Part shown: positions 53,416-61,392 of the stretch, in pieces
How positions within the stretch are numbered: position 1 is the first letter of the stretch
Layout: each line of letters begins with the position of its first letter
Assembly (NCBI RefSeq): GCF_009720365.1
Contig: NZ_ML769317.1
Coordinates: 339,816 to 403,815, forward strand
Reading direction: 5' to 3'
Origin: Catellatospora paridis
GTDB taxonomy: Bacteria > Actinomycetota > Actinomycetes > Mycobacteriales > Micromonosporaceae
DNA length: 64,000 nt
Program-made: the position numbers and the translations under genes
Notes under the pieces: generated by a model
Told to the model about the DNA's origin: nothing
The model's database searches: none
What the model saw: the letters and a program-made list of their open reading frames with translations, nothing else

Positions 53416-56085
53416 TCAGGCGGATGCCGGCGCGGCCGCCGTCACGCCGGGCGGCGCGGTCCACGACGCCAGCAGCAGCGCCACCTCGCCGGTACGCAGA
53501 TGGTCGTCGCTCTGCACGGCCCGCATGTCGGCCAGCACCGCGGTCAGCTCGCCGACCGCGCCCGCCACGTCCCCGCCGCGGTGGCGCAGTTGCGCGTGCA
53601 GCTGACGGGTGCGCAGCGCCCGCGGATGGGCGTGCCCCAACACCTGCTCCACGACCGTCTGCAACGCGGCCAGCGCCGCCATGCCCGCCTCCGGATCGTC
53701 GGCCAGGCCGGTCCAGTAGGCCAGGTTGGTGCGGAACGTCAGCGTCGTCGGGTGCCGTGGCCCGAGCGCCCGCTCGGCGTCCTTCGTGGCGACCCCGAAC
53801 TCCTCGACCGCCGCCGCCGGCTGCCCGGCCAGACCGCGCCAGTACGCCAGGTTGTGCCGGGCGGTCAGCGTGTCGTGGTGCAGCGGCCCGTGCACCGCGA
53901 CGAGCCCCTCCACCGCGCGCTGGTACGTCTGCACGGCCAGGTCCGCGTCGCCCGCCTCGCCGATCCAGCGCCCCAGGTCGGACAGGGCGTTGAGGCTGTC
54001 CGGATGCGCCGGGCCCAGCCGCCGCGCCAGCTCGTCCGCCAACTCCGCATGCCCGTCCCGCGCCGCGGCCGCGTCGCCGGCCAGGCCGCGGCACAGCGCC
54101 GCATACCGCCGGGCCATCACCGTCACCGGATGCTCCGCGCCGAGCGCGGTCGTGGCGTGCGCGAACAGGGGCACCAGCGCGCTCTGCGACGCGCTGGGCG
54201 AGCCGAGCTCGAACGGCTGCCGGGCTTCGTGCAGGCGGATCCACAGCGTGTCCGGGTCGTCCGCCCCGAGCAACCGTTCGGCCTCATGCCGCAGGCGGCC
54301 CAGTTCCGCGTGTGCCGCCGCGGGGTCGCCGAGCTCACCGACGGCCTGGGCCCGCTGCGCCGCCAGAAAGATCACGTCACGGTGCTCGCCGCCGAGCCGC
54401 ACGCGGGCCTGCTGCAGCAGCTCGTCCACGGCGTCGCGGGCCGCGCCGGTCCGGCCCAGCGCCATCAGGTGCTCGCCGATCCGGCGCAGCAGCCGATGCA
54501 TACCCCCGTGCCACAGGTGCTCGCCGGCTGCCCGGCGCAGCGCCAGCACGCTGTCGTAGAGCGCGGACACCGGCAGGTCAAGGTCCTCCGCCGCCCACGC
54601 CTCGTCCAGCGCGTCCGCGGCGGCACGCGCCAGGGCGGGCAGCTCGGTGTCCGGGACGGACTCCCGGACCGCGCGCTGCACCAGGGCGTGCATCGCCACC
54701 GTCGCCGCGTCGTGGGTGATCAGGCTGAGCCGGTGCAGCGCCCGCAACGCGGGCAAAGCCTCGCGCCGGTCCGCGCCGATCCAGGCCCGGGCCGCGCCGG
54801 TCAGCAGCAGCTCCTGCGGCACACCCACCGGGGCCAGCAGCGACACCAGCTCCAGCATGCGCTGCGCGGTGCCCGGCTTGGCCAGGGCCGCGGCCCGCTG
54901 CGCGGCCAGCTGCCAGGTGCTGGCCACCGTACGGTCGTGACCGTCGGCGGGCGAGGACGGCGGGAACAGGTCGGCCAGCCGCTCCCGCTCGTCGTCGAGC
55001 AGCCGCCGGTACGCCGCGACGCCGGTGCCCGTGTCGATGAGAAACGCCGCGGCCTGGGACAACGCGAGCGGGAAGTGCCCCAGCGCGGCCGCCAGCCCGG
55101 CCAGCTCGCCGTCGGGCGGCGGCTCGCCGTGTCCCGCCGCCGGGTCCAGCGACAGGCGGTTGCGCAGGTAGTCCACCGATTCCGCGCCGGTGAACATGCC
55201 CACCTGCACGACCCGCGCCGAGGGACGCAGCACCATCGCGTCGCGGCGGCGGGTCGTCACGATGCTGCGGCCGTGCTCGCCGATCGGCCACAGCCCGTCC
55301 AGGTCGGCCGGGTCGTCGGCGTCGTCGAGCACGACGAGCCACGGTTGCGGCGTGGCGCGCAGCCAGGCGACCAGCAGGTCGGCCTGCGTCTCCTCGTCGT
55401 GGCCGTAGCCGTCCGGATGCGCCGCACGCCCGGCCGCGGCGGCGGGCCCGTCCAATGCTCCGCCCGAGACCGCCCGCCAGACCCGGGCGTAGCCGGTCAG
55501 CAGCGACTGCCGCGACGACGCCGACACCCACGCGAACAGGCCCCCGCCGCCTCGCGCCCGATGGAACGCCGCGGCCGCGAGCTGCGACTTGCCCGACCCA
55601 CCCGGCCCGGTCAGCAGCACCTGGCGCACCGCTCCGTCGCGCAGCGCGTCGTCGACGGCCGCGGCCAGGTCCGAGCGCTCGCGCAGCGACGCGGCGTCGC
55701 TGGGCGGGCGGCCGACCACCAACTCCGCCGCCGTGCCCGTGGCCGGCGGTGTGCGTACCGCGGTGCGCTGCTCGTGCGCGGCCCGCCACAGCTGCCGCCA
55801 CCGTTGCAGCGACTGGCCCGTGGCCGACCCGCCCACGGCGGTCTCGACGGCCTGGACGAGCGCGTGCACCTGCTCGAAGTCACGGGGCACCGAGCGGCCG
55901 TTGATCCATTCGCCGAGCCGGCGCGCGTTGACGGCGATCCGCCGTCCGGACGGCAGCGCGATGCCGCTCGCCCGGCGCGCCAGCACCTCGTCGGACATGT
56001 CGGGCAGGCGGCGGCGCAGCTGCGCCAGCGCGGCCGTGAACGCGGTCCGGGGCGCGGAGTCCTGATCGTGCGACCGTTCCGCCAT
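53416..56085 (-). CDS. STAND ATPase (NB-ARC-like) with C-terminal tetratricopeptide-type repeats
   Basis: 889 residues. Residues ~10-85 (AFTAALAQLRRRLPDMSDEVLARR and RRLGEWINGRSVPRDFEQVHAL) look like a small helical, XRE-like domain. The NTPase core has the P-loop LLTGPGGSGKSQLA (158-170) and Walker B LVVLDDADD (250-258), then a winged-helix region. From ~residue 560 to 860 there are TPR-like helical repeats of ~42 residues with recurring RLGxxHPDSLNALSDLG and HHDTLTARHNLAYWRGLAGQPAAA phrases. Such proteins are signal-transduction ATPases; some relatives act in antiphage defence, others in regulation. There is no effector such as a nuclease or TIR domain, so regulation is likelier. Confidence 0.82.
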   Translation of the reverse strand: MAERSHDQDSAPRTAFTAALAQLRRRLPDMSDEVLARRASGIALPSGRRIAVNARRLGEWINGRSVPRDFEQVHALVQAVETAVGGSATGQSLQRWRQLWRAAHEQRTAVRTPPATGTAAELVVGRPPSDAASLRERSDLAAAVDDALRDGAVRQVLLTGPGGSGKSQLAAAAFHRARGGGGLFAWVSASSRQSLLTGYARVWRAVSGGALDGPAAAAGRAAHPDGYGHDEETQADLLVAWLRATPQPWLVVLDDADDPADLDGLWPIGEHGRSIVTTRRRDAMVLRPSARVVQVGMFTGAESVDYLRNRLSLDPAAGHGEPPPDGELAGLAAALGHFPLALSQAAAFLIDTGTGVAAYRRLLDDERERLADLFPPSSPADGHDRTVASTWQLAAQRAAALAKPGTAQRMLELVSLLAPVGVPQELLLTGAARAWIGADRREALPALRALHRLSLITHDAATVAMHALVQRAVRESVPDTELPALARAAADALDEAWAAEDLDLPVSALYDSVLALRRAAGEHLWHGGMHRLLRRIGEHLMALGRTGAARDAVDELLQQARVRLGGEHRDVIFLAAQRAQAVGELGDPAAAHAELGRLRHEAERLLGADDPDTLWIRLHEARQPFELGSPSASQSALVPLFAHATTALGAEHPVTVMARRYAALCRGLAGDAAAARDGHAELADELARRLGPAHPDSLNALSDLGRWIGEAGDADLAVQTYQRAVEGLVAVHGPLHHDTLTARHNLAYWRGLAGQPAAAVEEFGVATKDAERALGPRHPTTLTFRTNLAYWTGLADDPEAGMAALAALQTVVEQVLGHAHPRALRTRQLHAQLRHRGGDVAGAVGELTAVLADMRAVQSDDHLRTGEVALLLASWTAPPGVTAAAPASA

Positions 56086-56343
56086 CGTGGCCCGCGACCT
56101 CCCGTGTCCGCCGTCGACCTGATTCTAGGCGTACCGATGTGGACGGTCAGCCCGCGCCGGCCACCGGACCGGCCCGCACCGGGGAACCGCCGCGATCGCG
56201 GGACGCGCTTGCTGACCAGGCCGAACGCCGGCAAGCGGGTGCGGGCGCGGCAGCGGCCCGCGGCAGGTTCCCGTTAGCGTCGGCGTGCCGCGGCGTGGCT
56301 CGCCACGGCAGCCACCAGGCAGGTTCATGAGTGGAAGGCGTCG

Positions 56344-56634
56344 GTGACCATGCGCACTCTGAGTCCGAAGGACCTCGACCGGTTGGTCCGTTCGCACCGC
56401 AACCTGAAGATCTCCGTCTGGGTCGTCTTGGTGGTGATGGTCGGGGTGCTGGTCCTGCTCATCGCCAACAACCTGATGCTCTCACCCGGGTGCGGGGCGG
56501 CGGTCGGCGTGGGTATCGGCGCGCTGCTGCTCATACCGCAGAGACAACTGCTGTCCGAACTCGGGCTCAGCAGGCAGGAGGCCAAGCAGATCCTGCAGGA
56601 CGAGCGGAAACGGCGCCGGGCCGCGGCCGGCTGA
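56344..56634 (+). CDS. Small two-helix membrane protein of unknown function
   Basis: 96 residues from a GTG with GGAAGG upstream (an ATG two codons later is possible). A basic N-terminus (LSPKDLDRLVRSHRNLK) precedes two adjacent hydrophobic segments (VWVVLVVMVGVLVLLIANNL and CGAAVGVGIGALLLI). A charged C-terminal helix EAKQILQDERKRRRAAAG follows. I recognise no family. It is divergent from the STAND ATPase gene over 258 bases, in which I see no clear operator. Confidence 0.65.
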   Translation: MTMRTLSPKDLDRLVRSHRNLKISVWVVLVVMVGVLVLLIANNLMLSPGCGAAVGVGIGALLLIPQRQLLSELGLSRQEAKQILQDERKRRRAAAG

Positions 56635-56645
56635 ACCCGGGGGAC

Positions 56646-56672
56646 GGGGCCCTCGCGGCGAACGAGGGCCCC
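56646..56672. terminator. Bidirectional terminator
   Basis: Perfect arms GGGGCCCTCG (56646-56655) and CGAGGGCCCC (56663-56672) with a 7-base loop, between the convergent small membrane protein and CE4 genes. Confidence 0.75.
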
Positions 56673-56692
56673 GGCAACGCCGCTGGGACCGC

Positions 56693-57400
56693 TCAGCAGC
56701 CGGTCTCGGGCAGCGTGAAGCGCCATTGTCGGGATTTCAGGATCGGGATGACGCGGTCGACGGCGTCGACGGTCTGGCTGCGGTCGCCGCCGCCGTCGTG
56801 CATGAGCACGACCGCCCCCGGCGTGATGCCCTCCTCCAGGCGGCGGACCAGCTCGTCGGCGCCGGGGGTCTCCCAGTCGGCGATGGCCAGCCGCCAGCCC
56901 AGCGGCTGCATGCCCAGCGAGGCGGCCACGGCCGGGGTCTGACCCCAGGCGCCGAACGGGGCGCGGAAGTACGGGATGCGGGCGTGCGGCAGGGCGCGGC
57001 GGATGGCGGCGCTGGTCTCCCGCAGATCCGCGGCGATCTGCTCGGGCGTCCAGGTGCTCATGTCGTCGTGGTGCATGCTGTGGTTGCACAGCGTGTGCCC
57101 GGCGGCAGCGATCCTGCGCACCACGTCGGGGTGCTGCTCGACCTGGTCGCCCTGCAGGCAGAACACGGCTTTGACGTGGTGGCGGCGCAGCACGCCGAGC
57201 AGCCGCAGGGTGTCGGCGGGGTTGGGGCCGTCGTCGAAGGTGAAGCTGACGACGTTGCCGTCGCCGCGGGCGGTGTCGATGATGGCGGTGCTCACTCCGG
57301 GTCGGGCCTGGGCGGTGCCGGCGGTGCCGAGGGCCAGCGCGAGGGCGCTGAGGGCGACGGTCAGCCGCAGCACGCGGCGGCTGTTCGCTGACGAGAACAT
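56693..57400 (-). CDS. Secreted CE4 polysaccharide deacetylase (possible acetylxylan esterase)
   Basis: 235 residues with a signal peptide ending near GTAQA (residue ~31). The NodB domain is complete: VSFTFDDGPN with Asp56/Asp57, the metal ligands in CNHSMHH (His107, His111), FRAPFG and the C-terminal LMHDGGGDRSQ. CE4 enzymes remove acetyl groups from chitin, peptidoglycan or xylan. The promoter region shares a motif with the GH10 xylanase promoter, which favours acetylxylan as the substrate; that is inference. Confidence 0.9.
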   Translation of the reverse strand: MFSSANSRRVLRLTVALSALALALGTAGTAQARPGVSTAIIDTARGDGNVVSFTFDDGPNPADTLRLLGVLRRHHVKAVFCLQGDQVEQHPDVVRRIAAAGHTLCNHSMHHDDMSTWTPEQIAADLRETSAAIRRALPHARIPYFRAPFGAWGQTPAVAASLGMQPLGWRLAIADWETPGADELVRRLEEGITPGAVVLMHDGGGDRSQTVDAVDRVIPILKSRQWRFTLPETGC

Positions 57401-57452
57401 ACAGGCGTGCCTTCCAGATCGGGCGGTGGGGGAAACTGTTCTACGGTCAGGT

Positions 57453-57523
57453 AGAAACGTTTCTGGGCATCGCGAATCTCATTCTCGGCGGGCCGTTTTC
57501 GTAGCGTCAACCACTTCCGGAAA
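57453..57523 (-). promoter_or_regulatory. Promoter and operator region of the CE4 gene
   Basis: On the minus strand TTCCGGAA (57516-57523) is followed by GTGG and the -35 box TTGACG (57505-57510), an 18-base spacer and GAGAAT (57481-57486). The palindrome AGAAACGTTTCT (57453-57464) lies downstream of the -10 box. The TTCCGGAAGT...GGTTGACG arrangement also precedes the xylanase gene. Confidence 0.6.
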
Positions 57524-57625
57524 ACTATCGGCGACCATGGCTTGGCAGCGGTGGGCAGCAGCCGTGGCCCCCTGCGGTGGGGGCGGCCGATGTGAGGGCA
57601 GTCCGGCCACGACGGTGACTCCGAT

Positions 57626-57670
57626 ACTTTCCGAAAGTCATTGACGACCATCGGTGTCACCGAAAATACT
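57626..57670 (+). promoter_or_regulatory. Rightward promoter with xylan-type operator and no downstream gene
   Basis: ACTTTC-C-GAAAGT (57626-57638) is followed two bases later by TTGACG (57641-57646), an 18-base spacer and AATACT (57665-57670). The spacing operator-to--35 resembles that of the CE4 and xylanase promoters, but it points into a stretch without a recognisable gene and then into the 3' end of the opposite-strand xylanase. Confidence 0.5.
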
Positions 57671-57944
57671 GCGGATGCTGTGGCCAGTGTGTCGGCCGTT
57701 TGCCGCTGTCCCGGCGCGATGGAGGAGACGCCGTGACCGGCGGTGGCGACCGCACGGGGTTGCGCCGGAGTGTCTCCGGACGCGACCGGGGCGGCAGGCC
57801 GGCGGCGTGGTCGCGGGCCGGGCCGTTCCGAGGGGCCCGGTAATGCCGGGCGGTGCGAGAACACGACGGCGGCGGACGGTGTAGGGCCGCCCGCCTGCGT
57901 CGCACCGCTCGGCTCCACCCGCCGCCGACGAAGCGGGGCCCGAA
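57671..57944. other. Gene-free stretch between CE4 promoter region and xylanase terminator
   Basis: No open frame here has a ribosome binding site and plausible protein. A transcript from the promoter at 57641-57670 could end at the hairpin at 57945-57964, giving an RNA of roughly 290 bases. No known RNA family was recognised. Confidence 0.35.
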
Positions 57945-57964
57945 CGGCCTGGAAACCCAGGCCG
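57945..57964. terminator. Terminator after the GH10 gene
   Basis: Perfect arms CGGCCTGG (57945-57952) and CCAGGCCG (57957-57964) with an AAAC tetraloop, 27 bases beyond the leftward xylanase stop; it can also stop rightward transcripts. Confidence 0.65.
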
Positions 57965-57991
57965 CCGGACCCCACGGGCGGTGCGGCGCCG

Positions 57992-59179
57992 CTACCTGCG
58001 CGGCTTCTGCGCGATGCGCGGCAGCACGTACGGCGGGCCGGTGTAGATCAGGTCCGCCTTCATCAGGTTGTACGCCCGCTTGGGCTGGTAGTTCTCGTCG
58101 TAGATGTTGGCCAGGCCCTCGTTGCCGAACCAGTTCGGCACCCACGAGTACTTGTCGGTGAAGCCCCAGACGGTGAACGACAGGCAGTGCCGGTCGGCCA
58201 GGCAGGCCTGCAGCAGCACGCTGTAGTTCGCCGCCGACGCCTGCAGCCGCGGGTTGATCTCGTTGGAGTCGCCGTTGCGCACCGCTTCGGTCATCTGACT
58301 GCGCACGTCGACCTCGGTGAACGCGGTCGCCAGCCCGAGGCCGGCGAACTTCTTCAACGCCGCGGCCACCTGCAGGGTGTCGTAGTTGCCGTACTGCGTG
58401 CCCAGGTGGCCCTGGCTGCCCACGCCGTCGATCGGCACCCGCTGCGCCAGCAGGTCCTTGGCCATGTTGTACACGAACTGGGTCTTGTCGTTGGCCGGGT
58501 CACCGGAGCCGAAGGCCTCGATGTTGTAGTCGTTGTAGAACAGCAGCGCCTTCGGGTCGGCGGCGCGCGCCCAGCGGAACGCGTCGGCGATGTAGTCCGG
58601 CCCCAGGTGCTGCGCCCAGAAACCCTTGTAGTGCAGGGCCGGCGGGTTGTCCCACGGGTCGCTGACGGCCTCGTTGACCACGTCCCACTGCCAGATCTTG
58701 CCCTTGAAGTGCTTCACCACGTTGGTGATGTGGTTGCGCAGGATGTCACGCAACTGCGCGGTGCTGATGGAGCCGTCGCTCACGCCGGTGGTGAGCCAGC
58801 CGGGCAGCTGGTTCTGCCACACCAGCACGTGCCCGCGCACCCGCTGGTTGTTCTGCTTGGCGAAGGCGATCAGCTCGTCGGCCGGGCCCCAGTTGTAGGT
58901 GCCGCGGGTGGGCTCCAGGCTCTCCCACTTCATCACGTTCTCCGCGGTCACCGTCGAGAACTGCGAGGCGACGAGCTCGCGGTAGCGCGGGTCCGCGGCG
59001 TCGTTCAGGGCCGCCATGTCGACCGCGGTGCCGATGTACAGGTCGTGGCGCAGCCCGAGGTTGCGCAGGCTCTGGTCGGCGGGGTTGTACGGACTGCCGG
59101 CCGAGGCCGGCAGGGTGTTGAGCGCGCCGACGGTCGCGATGGCGACGGCGCCGGTGGCGATCCAGCGTCTGAATTTCAT
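57992..59179 (-). CDS. Secreted GH10 endo-beta-1,4-xylanase
   Basis: 395 residues from the ATG at 59179 with GGAAGGAA upstream; signal peptide to about Ala27. The TIM barrel has TAENVMKWESLEP, GHVLVWQNQLPGW, the acid/base Glu170 in WDVVNEAVSD and the nucleophile Glu289 in AFTEVDVRS. The C-terminal part VWGFTDKYSWVP completes the fold; there is no carbohydrate-binding module. It cuts xylan backbones outside the cell, supplying oligomers for the importer encoded downstream in the window. Its promoter carries the same TTCCGGAA and TTTC/GAAA motifs as the neighbouring genes. Confidence 0.95.
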   Translation of the reverse strand: MKFRRWIATGAVAIATVGALNTLPASAGSPYNPADQSLRNLGLRHDLYIGTAVDMAALNDAADPRYRELVASQFSTVTAENVMKWESLEPTRGTYNWGPADELIAFAKQNNQRVRGHVLVWQNQLPGWLTTGVSDGSISTAQLRDILRNHITNVVKHFKGKIWQWDVVNEAVSDPWDNPPALHYKGFWAQHLGPDYIADAFRWARAADPKALLFYNDYNIEAFGSGDPANDKTQFVYNMAKDLLAQRVPIDGVGSQGHLGTQYGNYDTLQVAAALKKFAGLGLATAFTEVDVRSQMTEAVRNGDSNEINPRLQASAANYSVLLQACLADRHCLSFTVWGFTDKYSWVPNWFGNEGLANIYDENYQPKRAYNLMKADLIYTGPPYVLPRIAQKPRR

Positions 59180-59342
59180 GGGCGTTCCTTCCGTGGTGGG
59201 CGGTCGACGGGGTCGACGGAAGTGGCACGGGAGTTTGCGTTGGTGCGGATGACGCCGTGCGCGGCGAGCGCGGGCCGTGGCTGAGCCAGGCCCGAACGCG
59301 GTGCGGCGGTAGTTGCGGCTCATGTTCCGTTACTAGGCCGAA

Positions 59343-59399
59343 ACATTACGATGGCCATTCGGGACCGTCAACCATCAGAACTTCCGGAAATACCTTGGT
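59343..59399 (-). promoter_or_regulatory. Promoter of the GH10 xylanase gene
   Basis: On the minus strand: TTCCGGAA (59392-59399), then the -35 box TTGACG (59366-59371), an exact 17-base spacer and the -10 box TAATGT (59343-59348). The -35 region reads TGGTTGACG, as in the CE4 promoter. The segment 59180-59342 between the -10 box and the start holds a long leader of about 160 bases with no open frame worth noting. Confidence 0.65.
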
Positions 59400-59427
59400 G
59401 CAGCGTTGATTGCGCTTCCTCTGTCAC

Positions 59428-59438
59428 CGAAAGTTTCG
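59428..59438. promoter_or_regulatory. Xylan-type operator palindrome upstream of the GH10 promoter
   Basis: CGAAA-G-TTTCG, an 11-base palindrome with a central G, matches the GAAA/TTTC half-sites in front of the other genes of this block. Its last base is the first base of the GH43 terminator stem. Confidence 0.65.
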
Positions 59439-59490
59439 CAGAGCGAATCGAGGCCGGACGGTCGTGCCGTCCGGCCTCGATTCGCTCTGC
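59438..59490 (-). terminator. Long perfect terminator after the GH43 gene
   Basis: Two perfectly complementary 24-base arms (59438-59461 and 59467-59490) with a 5-base loop lie 5 bases beyond the GH43 stop. This is the longest perfect stem in the window and isolates the GH43 transcript from the xylanase promoter. Confidence 0.9.
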
Positions 59491-59495
59491 GGGGC

Positions 59496-61121
59496 TCAGT
59501 GCTCGAGGTAGGTGGCGTGGTCGTAGTCGGCGTGCACGCCGTCGTTGCCGAGGTCCTGCACCCACAGGCCGAGGAACGCGCCGGTGAAGCCCCACGCGGC
59601 CGGCTCGCCGTCGATGATCAGAGCGGCATGCTCGTCGGACAGGATCGTCGCGTCCAGCTCGACGGGCAGCTGCCGCCAGCCGTCGCCGAGGTCGTAGGAG
59701 AACCGCACCGCGGGCCCGTCGAACTCCGCACGCAGGCCGACCCGGCCTGCCGCGCTGACGTCCACGGTGAGGTCCGGGTACACCGTGCGCCGGCCGCTGT
59801 CGGAGCTGAGCAGTTCCAGCACTGCCCTGCCGTCGTCGGCCCGGGTCAGATAGAGGTAGTACCAGTTCAGGGTGTTGTAGTAAGCGGTGATCCCGGCGAG
59901 GTGCCGGTGGTCGGCGGGGTCGAACTCGACGACGGTCTCCAGCGAGCAGTGGGTCGCGCCGACGCGGCGGGCGACCAGGCTGGGGGTCTGCTTGCCGACC
60001 GGCGACTGCCCCCCGCGGATGCGCAGGTGCGAGGGCCGGGAGCGCAGGTCGATCCAGTCGGGCCCGGCCGGGCGGCGCAGGGTCGACCACGAGGTGGACA
60101 GCTGGGGCGCGTCGAAGTGGTCGGTGGCGGGTTCGGCGGGCCAGGCGTGCACCGGCAGGCCGGGGGCGGCGATCTCGTCGGCGGGGATGCCACCGGGGAT
60201 GCTGGGCCAGCCGCCGGGGGTCCAGTCGACTTTCTGGATGGCGGTTTCGCGGCCGAGGACGCAGTTGCCCAGGGGTGTGTAGGGGCGGCCGACGAGGTGG
60301 GCGAGGTACCAGTCGCCGTGCTGGGTCTGCACGAGGCTGCCGTGCCCGGCCTTCTGCAGCGCCAGGTCCGGTCGCCCGACCGAGGTCAGCAGCGGCCCGA
60401 TCGGATCGACCTCGTACGGCCCGTGCAGGTTGCGCGACCGGGCGACGGTCACCTGGTGCTCCCAGCTGGTGCCGCCCTCGGCGGTGACCAGCCAGTACCA
60501 GCCGTCGTGGCGGTACAGGTGCGGGCCTTCGGTCAGGCCGACCTCGGTGCCGGTGAAGATGATCTGCGCGTTGCCGACGAGCTGTCGTTTGGCCCGGTCG
60601 TAGCGCTGGATCTCGATGCCGCCGAATCGGTCGCGGCCCGGACGCCAGTCCGCGCTCATCGCCAGCAGCCAACTGGTCCCGTCCTCGTCGTGGAACAGCG
60701 ACGCGTCGAAGCCGTGCGAGTGCAGCACCACCGGGTCGGACCAGGGGCCGGTGATGTCGGGGGCGGTGATCAGGTAGTTCTGGGGGTCCCAGTAGCCGCT
60801 GGCGAAGCTGGCGACGTCGCTGTAGACGAGGTGGAACTGGCCGTCGTGCCAGGTGAGGTCGGGTGCCCAGATGCCGTTGGAGTCGCCGCAGCCGCGTAGG
60901 TCGAGCAGGCGGCGTTCGGTGACGATGCCGCCCAGCGGGCGCCAGTGGATCAGGTCGCGGGAGTGGTGCACGCGTACGCCGGGGTACCACTCGAAGGTCG
61001 AGGTGGCCAGGTAGTAGTCGTCTCCGACGCGCAGGATCGAGGGGTCCGGGTGGAACCCGGGCAGGACGGGGTTGCGGATCGACCGGGCGGCGGTGGCCAC
61101 GTCTGCGATCTCGGTCGACAT
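59496..61121 (-). CDS. GH43 beta-xylosidase (GH43_11-like), intracellular
   Basis: 541 residues from the ATG at 61121 with AAGGAG upstream; the frame is open further but lacks coding character. No signal peptide. Propeller domain: base Asp in FHPDPSILRVGDDYYLATSTFEWYPGV (near residue 25), Asp in FDASLFHDEDGTSW, acid Glu in GLTEGPHLYRHDGWYWL. Residues ~325-541 (DHFDAPQLSTSWSTLRRP to the end) are the beta-sandwich C2 domain usual in beta-xylosidases of this subfamily. It releases xylose from imported xylo-oligosaccharides and may also act on arabinose. It is divergent from the importer operon across 271 bases. Confidence 0.93.
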   Translation of the reverse strand: MSTEIADVATAARSIRNPVLPGFHPDPSILRVGDDYYLATSTFEWYPGVRVHHSRDLIHWRPLGGIVTERRLLDLRGCGDSNGIWAPDLTWHDGQFHLVYSDVASFASGYWDPQNYLITAPDITGPWSDPVVLHSHGFDASLFHDEDGTSWLLAMSADWRPGRDRFGGIEIQRYDRAKRQLVGNAQIIFTGTEVGLTEGPHLYRHDGWYWLVTAEGGTSWEHQVTVARSRNLHGPYEVDPIGPLLTSVGRPDLALQKAGHGSLVQTQHGDWYLAHLVGRPYTPLGNCVLGRETAIQKVDWTPGGWPSIPGGIPADEIAAPGLPVHAWPAEPATDHFDAPQLSTSWSTLRRPAGPDWIDLRSRPSHLRIRGGQSPVGKQTPSLVARRVGATHCSLETVVEFDPADHRHLAGITAYYNTLNWYYLYLTRADDGRAVLELLSSDSGRRTVYPDLTVDVSAAGRVGLRAEFDGPAVRFSYDLGDGWRQLPVELDATILSDEHAALIIDGEPAAWGFTGAFLGLWVQDLGNDGVHADYDHATYLEH

Positions 61122-61191
61122 GTTCGGCTCCTTGTGTTCGGGGGTGGCACTGCGCCGTCTTCCGGCTTCGTTCCGATAACTCTCGGTCGGA

Positions 61192-61203
61192 ACTTTCAGA
61201 AAT
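61192..61203. promoter_or_regulatory. Xylan-type operator near the GH43 start
   Basis: ACTTTC-A-GAAAT, one mismatch from the palindrome ACTTTC-N-GAAAGT seen at 57626, lies 71 bases upstream of the GH43 start. Confidence 0.5.
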
Positions 61204-61245
61204 CCCGCCCACCGTAACGGTTCAAGTCGAGATGCGACAGCCCCC

Positions 61246-61275
61246 TTGACCCCGTACGTACCCACGTCGTAACGT
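61246..61275 (+). promoter_or_regulatory. Promoter of the xylan importer operon
   Basis: TTGACC (61246-61251), an 18-base spacer and TAACGT (61270-61275), 118 bases before the binding-protein ATG. Confidence 0.55.
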
Positions 61276-61309
61276 GCCCGCCATCACTTGAAAATACCGG
61301 CTGCGTACT

Positions 61310-61318
61310 GAAAGTTTC
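61310..61318. promoter_or_regulatory. Xylan-type operator downstream of the importer promoter
   Basis: GAAA-G-TTTC lies 35 bases past the -10 box, a position suited to repression by blocking. A weaker half-site ACTTGAAAATA is at 61286-61296. Confidence 0.6.
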
Positions 61319-61392
61319 GGAGCCGCGTTTCCGCACTTCCCGCCGACCCGGTCGGCATCCGAGCACCTGGTAAGTCCTCGAAGGGATGGCAC

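Noticed and set aside
53386..56277. A 963-codon plus-strand frame opposite the STAND ATPase
   Set aside because: It is Arg/Gln/Pro-rich antisense of a protein with clear P-loop and repeats; no ribosome binding site.
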